A DNA stretch of 31,642 nt from Lentisphaeria bacterium (GCA_900768515.1 CAAGDG010000076.1:1-31642); one strand, 5' to 3'; shown: positions 7,297-14,948, counted from the stretch's first letter. Notes: generated from the sequence alone by a model not told the origin. Made by a program: numbers and translations.

Positions 7297-9084
7297 TTAC
7301 TGCTCCAGCAGCAGCGTCACCGGCTTGTCGTCGGCGAAGACGATTCCGGGAATGGTCAAGGGACCGGAAGGAACCCGCATGGAGGCGGTTTTCCCGTTGA
7401 CGGTCACTTTGATCGAACCGCCGGGAGCGGGTCGGAACTGCTGGCGGCGACGCAGCGTGACGTCGGCGCGGACCGGATAGCGGATCTCCGGATGCGCGGC
7501 GCGGAGCGTCACTTCGCAGCGCTTCGGCGTCTCCTTCACTTCGCTGAACGAAAGTCCCCGGTTGATCCAGCCGACCGTGTCGCCTTTCTTCGAGTCGCCG
7601 TCACCGTAATCCTTGTTGTCGCTGGAGTTGCTGAAAGCGACGAAACAGCGGTCGAGCCGGTAGCGGAAAAGCTCCTGATCGGAGGGGTACATATCCTTCG
7701 GGCAGGACTTCGTCATGCCGTGGTCGCCGCCGTTCCAGAACACCTGAAACGCCTGACGCGCTTCATTGGCGGCCCGGTAGAAAGGAGGATTGTTTCCCCA
7801 GGGGATGGAGCGGTCGTTGCGGCCGTTGTTGGCGAAGATGGGCGGCATGTCGATCTCCGGACGCGCGATGTTCTTCGCTCCGTCACCGTAATCGAGCAGA
7901 TCGCGGCCGTCGGGCATACGTGCCGGATTCTGGGCGGAAAAAGGTCCACAGCTGCAGACCAGCCGGATGGCGCTCGGCGCAATTCTGTCACAGCGCAGCC
8001 AGGTGTAGCTGTAGACCGGCACGTCGGCACGGACCGCGGCGAAAACCTCGGGGAAGTGGGTCGCCAGCTGCACCGCGCCGCTGCCGCCCATCGAGCCGCC
8101 GACCGCGTAGGTGGAAGCCGGATCGGTTCCAAGATACTCCTGGGCCCAGCGAATCAGATGGAGGATGACCCGTTCGGAGTAGTTGTCCGCGCGGAACTCC
8201 GGTCCGAGATTGCTCTCGCCGATGTTGACGTTGTAACCGAGCCAGAAGGTGGAGATGGCCGGAACCTCGTCACGGCCGTCGGCAATCTCCTTTCCCTGCA
8301 TGACGCGTCCGATCCAGACCCGGTCGAAGAGTTCCATCCGGACGCACTCCTTCCGGAGCGAGAGGTTGAATTTGACCGGCAAACCTTCACGCCAGCCGAG
8401 GGAGCGATCCAGGAAGATCAGATGGGTGCCGCGCGCCCGTCCCTGCGAATCGACACCCGCGCCGCCGCCGCGGCCGTGAAGCTGAACGATCAGCGGCAGC
8501 CCTTTCGCGCAGCCGGCGGGGAGTTTTCGCCCGCTGATCCGAATCGGAGCCGCCTTGCCCGGCGCGGTGACCGTGACCGGCGACGCGAGCGAAAGCAGCT
8601 GTTCCGGTGCGCCATGCATCCCCTTTTTCCAGCTGACGGCGTAATAGAAGGTGCCCGGCTTTTCCGGAGTGTGAACGTGCAGACCCGAACGGGGATCCAA
8701 TGGCGTGCCGTTTTCCTGGATGACGAATCCGGGGATGTTTTTCCCGCCTGCGCCGGTATCGGCAACATCTCCGGCGAAGATCTCCTCCGACTTTTTATCG
8801 TTTTCCTTGCGGACGTAGAACGAGTCGACATCCTGCCACCAGTCGCGCGCGCTGCCCGGATTGAGCAGATCGGCGATGGGTTCCGCCGATGCGAGATTCT
8901 CCCGCGTGATCGGTTGTCCGCCGCGCCAGACGGTCAGTCGAGCCTCTTTCGGCAGGTTGCCTTCCTTCCATTGCAGAAAAACCTGATTGTCACGGTACTC
9001 CGCGCGCAGGTCGGCAAGTTCCTCGGCAGACAGCACCGCGGAAACCGTACAGGCGGCGAACAGGGACAAAAGCTGTCTGGTCAT
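7297..9084 (-). CDS. Secreted alpha/beta-hydrolase (esterase)
   Basis: 595 residues. I start at ATG 9084 (MTRQLLSLFAACTVSAVLSAEE), which gives a clean signal peptide; a longer frame opening at 9213 would start inside the predicted promoter. An N-terminal beta-rich region (about 20-180, fibronectin-like strands) precedes an alpha/beta-hydrolase domain with oxyanion-loop region LIVQLHGRGGG, nucleophile Ser331 in VGGSMGGSGA, likely acid Asp424 in NNGRNDRS and His455 in NGGDHGM. A short C-terminal beta domain follows. The fold resembles PHB-depolymerase and carbohydrate-esterase relatives with prolyl-oligopeptidase-like topology. A polysaccharide-linked acyl ester (acetyl, feruloyl) is the likeliest substrate for a secreted enzyme here, but this is inference. 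It is transcribed alone, with a promoter at 9185-9213 and a leader hairpin. Confidence 0.8.
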   Translation of the reverse strand: MTRQLLSLFAACTVSAVLSAEELADLRAEYRDNQVFLQWKEGNLPKEARLTVWRGGQPITRENLASAEPIADLLNPGSARDWWQDVDSFYVRKENDKKSEEIFAGDVADTGAGGKNIPGFVIQENGTPLDPRSGLHVHTPEKPGTFYYAVSWKKGMHGAPEQLLSLASPVTVTAPGKAAPIRISGRKLPAGCAKGLPLIVQLHGRGGGAGVDSQGRARGTHLIFLDRSLGWREGLPVKFNLSLRKECVRMELFDRVWIGRVMQGKEIADGRDEVPAISTFWLGYNVNIGESNLGPEFRADNYSERVILHLIRWAQEYLGTDPASTYAVGGSMGGSGAVQLATHFPEVFAAVRADVPVYSYTWLRCDRIAPSAIRLVCSCGPFSAQNPARMPDGRDLLDYGDGAKNIARPEIDMPPIFANNGRNDRSIPWGNNPPFYRAANEARQAFQVFWNGGDHGMTKSCPKDMYPSDQELFRYRLDRCFVAFSNSSDNKDYGDGDSKKGDTVGWINRGLSFSEVKETPKRCEVTLRAAHPEIRYPVRADVTLRRRQQFRPAPGGSIKVTVNGKTASMRVPSGPLTIPGIVFADDKPVTLLLEQ

Positions 9085-9114
9085 GATCGTCTTTCTTCTT
9101 AATTCATTATGAAC

Positions 9115-9146
9115 CGAGAGCCGCCGGCGGCGGCAGGCGGCTCTCG
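9115..9146 (-). promoter_or_regulatory. Strong hairpin in the esterase 5' leader
   Basis: An 11-bp perfect stem (9115-9125 with 9136-9146, arms CGAGAGCCGCC and GGCGGCTCTCG) with a 10-nt loop lies about 30 nt before the esterase start codon, inside the predicted transcript. No T-tract follows. It may stabilise the mRNA or hinder translation initiation. Confidence 0.55.
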
Positions 9147-9184
9147 ATCCTCTGAAGAGAACGTTTGCAAAGCCGCCTCCGATA

Positions 9185-9213
9185 AGCATACCACAGAAGT
9201 GTGACCTTTTCAA
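9185..9213 (-). promoter_or_regulatory. Putative esterase promoter
   Basis: Minus strand TTGAAA (9213-9208), 17-bp spacer, TATGCT (9190-9185); leader of about 94 nt. The spacer carries a small dyad CACA-N4-TGTG (9192-9203), too short to assign to a regulator. Confidence 0.5.
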
Positions 9214-9370
9214 TGCCCGCAGATGAAAAACGGAACGTTTTTCTTCCTGTCCGCCTTACCGGGAAAACGGCACAATGGAATTATTTAAAACCGACAATGA
9301 AAACGGAAAAAGAACCATAAAAAGTCTGTTTTCTATAAAAAATTGTTCCTATCGTTTATTCCGAAACATT
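9214..9370. other. A/T-rich divergent intergenic region
   Basis: Region between the divergent esterase and first pseudopilin promoters. It is much richer in A and T than the genes. I see no gene, repeat or hairpin of note. Confidence 0.5.
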
Positions 9371-9380
9371 TTTTTCGTGG

Positions 9381-9386
9381 TATAAT
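9381..9386 (+). promoter_or_regulatory. Extended -10 promoter of pseudopilin 1
   Basis: TATAAT at 9381-9386 is preceded by TGG, an extended -10 arrangement; the -35 region is poor. The start of transcription would be about 50 nt before the ATG at 9442. Confidence 0.5.
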
Positions 9387-9441
9387 TAAAATCAGATCGT
9401 ATGACGCACCGTCCATCCGAAAAAGTGAAAAAGGAAGTTTC

Positions 9442-10152
9442 ATGATGTTTCACAAGAACCTCTTCACCCTGATTGAACTTCTGGTCGTAATCGCGATTAT
9501 CGCAATTCTTGCCGCCATGCTGCTGCCCGCGCTGAATCAGGCCCGGGCCAAAGCCCGCGGTGCCAGCTGCCTGAGCAACCTCAAACAGATCGGAACTTAC
9601 ACCCGGATGTACCTCGACAGTTATGATGACGCAATCTGCACTGAGGGGAAAGGTTCCAGCGGACTGGAGTTGACTTACTCCCACTGCCTGATCCTTGCCG
9701 GGCTCTACTCGGATACCGACGTCAATATCTCTTCCTGTCCTGATGCAAAGAAATCCGGTCTCCAGTCCACGGAAGAACGGCAGGTGATCTATCAGAGCTA
9801 TCCCTGCAACTACATCGGCTATCAAGTCGTCAACAAGAAGAAGCAGCCCGAAGCCCGGGTTACCCAAAAAGTGAACGGAGCGACCCTGGGGTGCCTGATG
9901 TTCCGACGAGTAAAAAGTCCGACCGACTTCATGTGGATCGTCGACGGCAGAATCAAATCCGGCAACACCCAGGTTCCAAAGCTGTACCCCAAGGATACCA
10001 GCGGCAGCGGAAACTGGGGCGCAAACCCCTGGTTTGCCCACAATCCGCGACAGGCGACAGTCAACTTCGCCGACGGCCATGCCGGGACCGCCTCCGCAGG
10101 CGAATTCCATGAAAAATACAACAACACTGACACCATCGTATTTTTGGATTGA
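9442..10152 (+). CDS. Type II secretion-like pseudopilin, copy 1
   Basis: 236 residues. Start at ATG 9442 behind AAGGA; the longer upstream frame has no binding site and would start before the promoter. The short basic head MMFHKNL is followed by FTLIELLVVIAIIAILAAML, the class III (prepilin) signal and hydrophobic helix with Glu at +5. The -1 residue is Leu instead of the usual Gly. The globular part holds several Cys (SSCPDAKK, YPCNY) and ends with WFAHNPRQATVNFADGHAG, a Lentisphaerota/Planctomycetota-type His...Asp-Gly-His block. These proteins are numerous in Lentisphaerota; they are thought to be surface or secretion-machine pseudopilins, but the exact role is unknown. It is 70-80% like copy 2 by eye. 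A terminator follows at once. Confidence 0.88.
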   Translation: MMFHKNLFTLIELLVVIAIIAILAAMLLPALNQARAKARGASCLSNLKQIGTYTRMYLDSYDDAICTEGKGSSGLELTYSHCLILAGLYSDTDVNISSCPDAKKSGLQSTEERQVIYQSYPCNYIGYQVVNKKKQPEARVTQKVNGATLGCLMFRRVKSPTDFMWIVDGRIKSGNTQVPKLYPKDTSGSGNWGANPWFAHNPRQATVNFADGHAGTASAGEFHEKYNNTDTIVFLD

Positions 10153-10174
10153 TTTTCTGAGCAGATGTCGATTC

Positions 10175-10204
10175 CGGTCCGGTTTTCGCCGGACCGTTTT
10201 TTTT
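10175..10204 (+). terminator. Intrinsic terminator of pseudopilin 1
   Basis: CGGTCCGG (10175-10182), loop TTTTCG, CCGGACCG (10189-10196), then eight T. The T-tract runs into the -35 box of the next promoter. Confidence 0.93.
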
Positions 10205-10231
10205 GCATTCTCTCCATTCATCGATTATGGT
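10203..10231 (+). promoter_or_regulatory. Putative lipocalin gene promoter
   Basis: TTGCAT (10203-10208), 17-bp spacer and TATGGT (10226-10231), with a leader of about 40 nt to the ATG at 10276. It directly abuts the preceding terminator. Confidence 0.45.
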
Positions 10232-10275
10232 ATGAGAGAAGCAATTTGCCAGATCCCGCCGGAAAGGAGGCTGTC

Positions 10276-10797
10276 ATGTTCATCCGTTTCTTGCACGCGC
10301 TCTTTTCAACTCGCGATCGAGCCACCGGCGACCTGCCGGCAGTTCAAGATTTTCAGCTGGACCGCTACCTCGGAAAATGGTATGAAATCGCCCGGCTGCC
10401 CCACTGGTTCGAAGAGGGAATGAGCGAGGTTACAGCAGAATACACCCGGCTGGATGGAGGACGGATCCGGGTGGTCAACCGGGGAATGCGTGATGGAAGA
10501 GCACGGGAAATTTCCGGCGTGGCAAAACTCAAAGGAGATCCCGGAACCGGGGAGCTTCGCGTCTCCTTCTTCCGACCGTTCTATGCGGATTACCGGATCA
10601 TTGAACTGGATCCCGAATACAGTTGTGCACTGGTGACAGGGGCGCGCCGCGATTTCTTCTGGATTCTATCCCGCACCCCCGTCATTGCCGACGAGCTTCT
10701 GCGGCAGAAAGTGGAACACGCCAGACATTGCGGATTTCCGGTCGAAAAACTGATTTTTCCCAAAATCCCCATTAAAAATATAATGTTTCCCGTATAA
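10276..10797 (+). CDS. blc: Bacterial lipocalin (Blc-like)
   Basis: 173 residues. The start ATG 10276 is fixed by a strong GGAAAGGAGG five bases upstream. The lipocalin signature YLGKWYEIARLPHWFE (about residues 31-46, invariant Gly33-x-Trp35) and the second conserved region ALVTGARRDFFWILSRTP (about 117-134) are typical of the Blc group, whose E. coli member is an outer-membrane lipoprotein that binds fatty acids and lysophospholipids. Here the N-terminus (MFIRFLHALFSTRDRATG) is short and has no lipobox Cys or clear signal peptidase site, so export is uncertain. It sits between two pseudopilin copies but has its own promoter, so a shared role is not implied. Confidence 0.9.
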   Translation: MFIRFLHALFSTRDRATGDLPAVQDFQLDRYLGKWYEIARLPHWFEEGMSEVTAEYTRLDGGRIRVVNRGMRDGRAREISGVAKLKGDPGTGELRVSFFRPFYADYRIIELDPEYSCALVTGARRDFFWILSRTPVIADELLRQKVEHARHCGFPVEKLIFPKIPIKNIMFPV

Positions 10798-10823
10798 AAC
10801 TTGAAAAAACATATTTCTTCCAC

Positions 10824-10852
10824 TTGAAAAATCAGCAATCTTGACCTATAAT
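10824..10852 (+). promoter_or_regulatory. Promoter of pseudopilin 2
   Basis: TTGAAA (10824-10829), 17-bp spacer, TATAAT (10847-10852). One of the best sigma-70-like matches in the window. Transcription would start near 10859, which rules out the upstream GTG at 10861 as a useful start. Confidence 0.65.
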
Positions 10853-10896
10853 AATCACGGGTGACTACATCAATTCTCTTGGAAAGGCCCAATCTC

Positions 10897-11589
10897 ATGA
10901 GCGGAAAGAAAACATTTACTCTGATCGAACTTCTGGTCGTGATTGCAATTATTGCAATTCTGGCGGCGATGCTGCTGCCCGCGCTGAATCAGGCCCGGGC
11001 CAAAGCCCGCGCCATCACCTGTGTCAACAACCTCAAGCAGCTCGGCACCTACACCCGGATGTATCTTGACAGCTACAATGAGGCGATCTGTACCGAGGGA
11101 AAAGACGACGACAGCGGTCTGGAACTGACCTACTCCCACTGTCTGATCCTCGGCGGTCTTCTCGCGGATACGGACGTCAACATCTCATCCTGCCCCGATG
11201 CGACCAAAACCGGACTGCAGTCCACAGAGGAACGTCAGGTGATCTACCAGAGCTATCCCTGCAATTACAACGGACAGCAGGTCGTCAACAAAACCCAGGA
11301 GGATGATGCCTGCCCCCCCAAGGTCGGCGACATCGGCATCATCAAGTTCACCTCGATCAAGCAGCCGGTCAACTTTGTCTATCTGGCTGATGGAAAAGTC
11401 TCCAATTCCACCTCGACTCAGGTTTCGAAACTTTATTGGGTGGCGACAACCGACTGGGGTGCGAGTCCCTGGTTCGCTCATGACAAGCGGCAGATCAATG
11501 TTGCATGGGGCGATGGTCACGTTGCCCCGACCACGGAAACCGGGTTCCATGAAACCTACCGTACCGGAACCATCGATTTCGTTGAATAA
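10897..11589 (+). CDS. Type II secretion-like pseudopilin, copy 2
   Basis: 230 residues starting MSGKKTFTLIELLVVIA, ATG 10897 behind GGAAAGG. It has the same class III signal and helix as copy 1 with Glu at +5, and Thr at -1. The segment coding the end of the helix is identical to copy 1 over 43 bp (10969-11011 against 9517-9559), and the middle (ELTYSHCLIL, QSTEERQVIYQSYPCNY) is nearly the same protein. The C-terminus has WFAHDKRQINVAWGDGHV. Recent tandem duplication or gene conversion is likely. It has its own promoter and terminator. Function as for copy 1: pseudopilin of unknown specific role. Confidence 0.88.
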   Translation: MSGKKTFTLIELLVVIAIIAILAAMLLPALNQARAKARAITCVNNLKQLGTYTRMYLDSYNEAICTEGKDDDSGLELTYSHCLILGGLLADTDVNISSCPDATKTGLQSTEERQVIYQSYPCNYNGQQVVNKTQEDDACPPKVGDIGIIKFTSIKQPVNFVYLADGKVSNSTSTQVSKLYWVATTDWGASPWFAHDKRQINVAWGDGHVAPTTETGFHETYRTGTIDFVE

Positions 11590-11605
11590 AACTCAAGACT
11601 GCGAG

Positions 11606-11645
11606 AAAAAGCGGGGGGACGAAATCAGTCTCCCCCGCTTTTTTT
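11606..11645 (+). terminator. Intrinsic terminator of pseudopilin 2
   Basis: A G-rich arm (11611-11620) pairs with GTCTCCCCCGC (11628-11638), one bulged T, flanked by A and T runs and ending in seven T. Confidence 0.93.
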
Positions 11646-11677
11646 GGATAAAAACTGAAAAAAATTCTCTTGAAGTA

Positions 11678-11706
11678 TTGCTTTTTGACTTTTTATTTCC
11701 CATAAT
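11678..11706 (+). promoter_or_regulatory. Putative promoter of pseudopilin 3
   Basis: TTGCTT (11678-11683), 17-bp spacer, CATAAT (11701-11706) in a very A/T-rich stretch. Alternative -10 matches overlap, so the exact boxes are uncertain. Confidence 0.4.
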
Positions 11707-11752
11707 ATTAATCAACATCATAAGCTAATCAGTTTACACGGGAGGATTCAGA

Positions 11753-12448
11753 ATGAGCAGAAAAACTTGTTTTACCCTGATTGAGCTTCTGGTGGTGATT
11801 GCGATCATCGCAATCCTCGCGGCGATGCTGCTGCCCGCCCTGAACCAGGCCCGGGCAAAGGCAAAAGGCATCACCTGCATCAACAATCTCAAGCAGATCG
11901 GCACCTACACCAACCTCTACCTTGACGGTTACGACGACACCATTGGAACCGCGACCACCGGATACGGTACCGGAGGATCTTCCGGCACATACATCGCCAT
12001 GCTCCGGGCGGCAGGATTTCTCGACGAAAACGCTTACAATGCGACCCATTGCCCGTCGGCGACCGATGAAATTACCGACGACGAACTGACCCGGCTGGTC
12101 TCCTACAGCTATTCCTGCAACTTCACCGCCATGGAAGTCAAGGACAACGTGAATATTTCGCCCGGGAATGTCAATGGCGAAGCGATCAAATTCACCCAGT
12201 TGAACGGCCCGTCCACTTTTGTTTACGTTGCCGACGGACGCCATCCCTCCAAGATCTGCAACATCTCCAAACTCTGGTACTCCAACACCACCACCGGCGG
12301 CGACAGCGCCAACTGGGGCGCCTGCCCCTGGTTCGCCCACAACTCCAAGTTGATCAATACGCTCTGGGGCGACGGACACGCCTCTTCGGCGAGCACCGGG
12401 GATTACCACGAAAACTATCGTCCGGGAACCATCGAATTTTTCGAATAA
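11753..12448 (+). CDS. Type II secretion-like pseudopilin, copy 3
   Basis: 231 residues, MSRKTCFTLIELLVVIA, with GGAGG seven bases before the ATG. It has the same prepilin signal and helix as copies 1 and 2, with Cys at -1. The body is more divergent: the ELTYSHCLIL block is replaced by a Gly/Ser/Thr-rich stretch (about residues 63-78, TTGYGTGGSSGTYIA), while the tail WFAHNSKLINTLWGDGHAS and YHENYRPGTIEFFE matches the others. It is a third member of the tandem family, probably an older duplicate. Terminator at 12480-12517. Confidence 0.88.
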   Translation: MSRKTCFTLIELLVVIAIIAILAAMLLPALNQARAKAKGITCINNLKQIGTYTNLYLDGYDDTIGTATTGYGTGGSSGTYIAMLRAAGFLDENAYNATHCPSATDEITDDELTRLVSYSYSCNFTAMEVKDNVNISPGNVNGEAIKFTQLNGPSTFVYVADGRHPSKICNISKLWYSNTTTGGDSANWGACPWFAHNSKLINTLWGDGHASSASTGDYHENYRPGTIEFFE

Positions 12449-12479
12449 GTCACCGTACCTCGGGCAGGACTGTTCAAAA

Positions 12480-12517
12480 CGGAGGATGCACCGGAAAGGG
12501 GCATCCTTCGTTTTTTT
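12480..12517 (+). terminator. Intrinsic terminator of pseudopilin 3
   Basis: CGGAGGATGC (12480-12489) pairs with GCATCCTTCG (12501-12510) with one G-U pair, followed by seven T. Confidence 0.93.
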
Positions 12518-12564
12518 CGCTTTCCGCTCCCAATGAATTTTCTTTGAAAAACTTTTTCCGCACC

Positions 12565-12592
12565 TTGCAAATCCACACGGCGCAGATATATT
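12565..12592 (+). promoter_or_regulatory. Putative promoter of the DUF4434-like gene
   Basis: TTGCAA (12565-12570), 16-bp spacer, TATATT (12587-12592); leader of about 42 nt. Confidence 0.5.
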
Positions 12593-12641
12593 ACCTTTAG
12601 CACCTAAACCATTTTAATAAGATATAAAGGAAATCGGTCAA

Positions 12642-13577
12642 ATGAAGATCACCGGCACTTTTCTCGACGAGATCAGCCATGACATTCCGCATCAGAACTG
12701 GGGACGCGCAGAGTGGGACCGCGATTTCGCGGCGATGAAGTCGATCGGGATCGACACCGTGATTCTGATCCGGAGCGGCCACAAACGCTTTCTGACCTTT
12801 CCGTCGGAGTACCTGATTCGCGAGGAAGGCTGCTATCGGCCGCCGGTCGACCTGGTCGCCCTCTTCCTGGAACTGGCGGAGAAATACGGCATGACCTTCT
12901 ATTTCGGTCTTTACGACTCCGGGAAATACTGGTTTTCCGGGCAGAAGGAGCGGGAATTCGAACTCAGCCGCGCCGTCGCCGACGAAGCCTGGGCGAAATA
13001 CGGCAGCAGCAAGGCTTTCGGCGGCTGGTACCTGAATCTTGAGGTGAGCCGCGCCTCCCGCACCATCATCGAACTCTACCGGGATCTGGGAAACTACGTC
13101 AAATCGATCTCCGGAAATCTGCCCACCATGATCTCCCCCTACATCGACGGAATCAAGGCGGTCAGCGCATTCGACGCCAAATTGACCCGGGAAAAGGCGG
13201 TCGCCCTCGAAGAACACGAACGCGACTGGGACACCATTCTCGGCGGAATCTCCGGGGCCGTAAATATCGTCGCCTTCCAGGACGGGCACTGCGACTTCCA
13301 CGAACTGGCCGATTATCTGCGAATCAACCGCACTCTCGCGGAACGCCACAACATGACCTGCTGGACCAACTGCGAAAGTTTCGACCGCGACATGCCGATC
13401 AAATTCCCCCCGATCAAATGGGAGAAGATGCTGCTCAAACTGGAAGCCGCGCGGAAAGCCGGAGTCGAAAAGGCGATCACGTTTGAATTCTCGCATTTCA
13501 TGAGTCCGAACTCCTGTTACCCGGCAGCGGCGAATCTCTTCAACCGCTACTGCGAACACTTCGGCATCCGGTGCTGA
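12642..13577 (+). CDS. DUF4434-like TIM-barrel protein, putative glycoside hydrolase
   Basis: 311 residues without signal peptide. The N-terminus (MKITGTFLDEISHDIPHQNWG) and alternating strand-helix pattern (GIDTVILIRSG, YGMTFYFGLYDSG, FGGWYLNLEVS, NIVAFQDGHCDF, FEFSHFMSP) are those of a TIM barrel and resemble the DUF4434 family, which is found with carbohydrate-active enzymes in Bacteroidota and Lentisphaerota. Glu134 in YLNLEVS and the later Glu in TNCESFDRD sit at strand ends where retaining glycosidases keep catalytic acids; this is suggestive only. The RBS AAAGGA lies about 10 nt before ATG. It stops exactly where the opposite-strand hydrolase stops. Substrate unknown; the family assignment is from memory of the motif pattern. 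Confidence 0.65.
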   Translation: MKITGTFLDEISHDIPHQNWGRAEWDRDFAAMKSIGIDTVILIRSGHKRFLTFPSEYLIREEGCYRPPVDLVALFLELAEKYGMTFYFGLYDSGKYWFSGQKEREFELSRAVADEAWAKYGSSKAFGGWYLNLEVSRASRTIIELYRDLGNYVKSISGNLPTMISPYIDGIKAVSAFDAKLTREKAVALEEHERDWDTILGGISGAVNIVAFQDGHCDFHELADYLRINRTLAERHNMTCWTNCESFDRDMPIKFPPIKWEKMLLKLEAARKAGVEKAITFEFSHFMSPNSCYPAAANLFNRYCEHFGIRC

Positions 13578-14729
13578 TCAGCGCAGTCCGGAGTTGTCGA
13601 TCCAGCGCTGCACGACGGCCCTCGCCTTCGGATCCGACAGGTCGTCGAGCAGCCGGCGCCGCCGTTCCGCCGCGCCGATCGACGGAAAATTCCCGCAGAG
13701 CCACTCCCGGATGACCGGTGTCTGGGCGCTGCTCCACTCATGGCCGACGCCGTCAAGCATCCGCACCGTGACGGCGGAAGCCCGGCCCCGTTTCAGCCCT
13801 TCGACCGCCTCGTTCATCCAGCCGTGGCGCAAGGTATCCTCCCTGCCCATCAGAAAAAGAACCGGCCGTGCTTCGATCCGCGGAGACCCCGTTTGGGAAC
13901 CGCCGGCAATCGCGCAGAATCCGCTGAAATGCCGCCACGCCTTCGGATTCTTCCGGAAGTTGTCGGTGATCGAATAGGCGCCGGAGGAGTAGCCGGAGAG
14001 AATCACCGTCCCCTCGTCGATCATCGTGGAGTTGCGCAGCGCCTGCAGAACGTAAAGGGCGATTCTCGAATCGAAATCGCGACAGGTGCCGATCTTCAGA
14101 GTTCCGGCTTTCACGTTCTCCTCGTAGTCATAGTCGGCGCCGATCAGGATGAAGTTGTCCTGGCCGACGATCTCCCGGTAGCGCATCACCTCGGAGGCGC
14201 TGCCGGAACCGCCACCGAAATGGAAAATCACCGGGTGCGGCGTTTCGCGGCGATAGTTCTCCGGCAGGGAAATTCTGACCATGATGGGAGACGAGCCGCC
14301 GGAACTCGCCGAGGTTCCCAGTTCGGGCATCTCCAGGTCGATGGATGCGCCGGGGGTCAGCGCGTCGTCGGGAATCACCAGCCGGTTGCGGGAGTAGAAG
14401 TTTTTCCGTCCCGGCTGAAATTTCCGCTCCACGGGAACGCTCTCGCGAATCGCGGCGCGTTCCAGCCGGAACCGTGCCGTTTTCCCGTCATCGGAGAGCA
14501 CCCTCCCCCCGACCCGAAGTTCCACCCCGAAATTTCCGGAGAGCGACTCCGGATTCTCCAGCGGGAACCGGCGTCCGTCCTCGAGCAGGATCTCCGCCGC
14601 CTTTCCCTCCGCGGAAGCCACGGCGACCGCCTGCCAGCCCGCGGCGGGGGCCGCCGACGCCGGAGCGGCCACGAACCATGCGAAAACTGCAAACAACGCA
14701 CTGCAAACGGAACGACAAGCCAATCGCAT
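13578..14729 (-). CDS. Secreted alpha/beta-hydrolase
   Basis: 383 residues with a signal peptide (about 1-26, cut after PASA). The hydrolase core shows PHPVIFHFGGGSG, the nucleophile elbow Ser248 in LSGYSSGAYS, Asp298 in LFLMGREDT and His330 in DGVGHEW, a complete likely catalytic triad. The fold is that of dienelactone-hydrolase and PHB-depolymerase-like esterases, so an extracytoplasmic ester substrate is likely. The start at 14729 has GGGGAGG eight bases upstream. The stop shares the palindrome TGATCA with the stop of the convergent DUF4434-like gene, leaving no intergenic base and no terminator. A C-terminal helix pair rich in Arg follows the triad. It differs from the esterase at 7297-9084. 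Confidence 0.8.
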   Translation of the reverse strand: MRLACRSVCSALFAVFAWFVAAPASAAPAAGWQAVAVASAEGKAAEILLEDGRRFPLENPESLSGNFGVELRVGGRVLSDDGKTARFRLERAAIRESVPVERKFQPGRKNFYSRNRLVIPDDALTPGASIDLEMPELGTSASSGGSSPIMVRISLPENYRRETPHPVIFHFGGGSGSASEVMRYREIVGQDNFILIGADYDYEENVKAGTLKIGTCRDFDSRIALYVLQALRNSTMIDEGTVILSGYSSGAYSITDNFRKNPKAWRHFSGFCAIAGGSQTGSPRIEARPVLFLMGREDTLRHGWMNEAVEGLKRGRASAVTVRMLDGVGHEWSSAQTPVIREWLCGNFPSIGAAERRRRLLDDLSDPKARAVVQRWIDNSGLR

Positions 14730-14775
14730 CGATCACGCCTCCCCTGTTTTACCGTCTCGACCCGGGCCAGGGAAT

Positions 14776-14803
14776 ACAATAGCGCGGGACAAAAATATTG
14801 CAA
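14776..14803 (-). promoter_or_regulatory. Putative promoter of the secreted hydrolase
   Basis: Minus strand TTGCAA (14803-14798), 16-bp spacer, TATTGT (14781-14776); leader of about 40 nt. Divergent from the GH39-like promoter. Confidence 0.45.
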
Positions 14804-14852
14804 CTCGTTCGCCGGGAAATCCTCAAAAGAAAAAAATTTCCCCCTGCGGGTC

Positions 14853-14880
14853 TTGACGGAAGGTGCTTTCGTGTTACATT
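14853..14880 (+). promoter_or_regulatory. Putative promoter of the GH39-like gene
   Basis: TTGACG (14853-14858), 16-bp spacer, TACATT (14875-14880). It lies about 60 nt before the chosen start at 14949. Confidence 0.55.
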
Positions 14881-14948
14881 AAAACCAATCCGTGAAACGC
14901 GCAATCGAGACCGGTGAACTCGGATCTTCCAAAACAGGAGTTTGCGAA

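Noticed and set aside
7492..9102. Open frame of 536 codons antisense to the secreted esterase
   Set aside because: Arg/Val/Ala-rich sequence without recognisable motif. The esterase on the other strand has a full triad and signal peptide.
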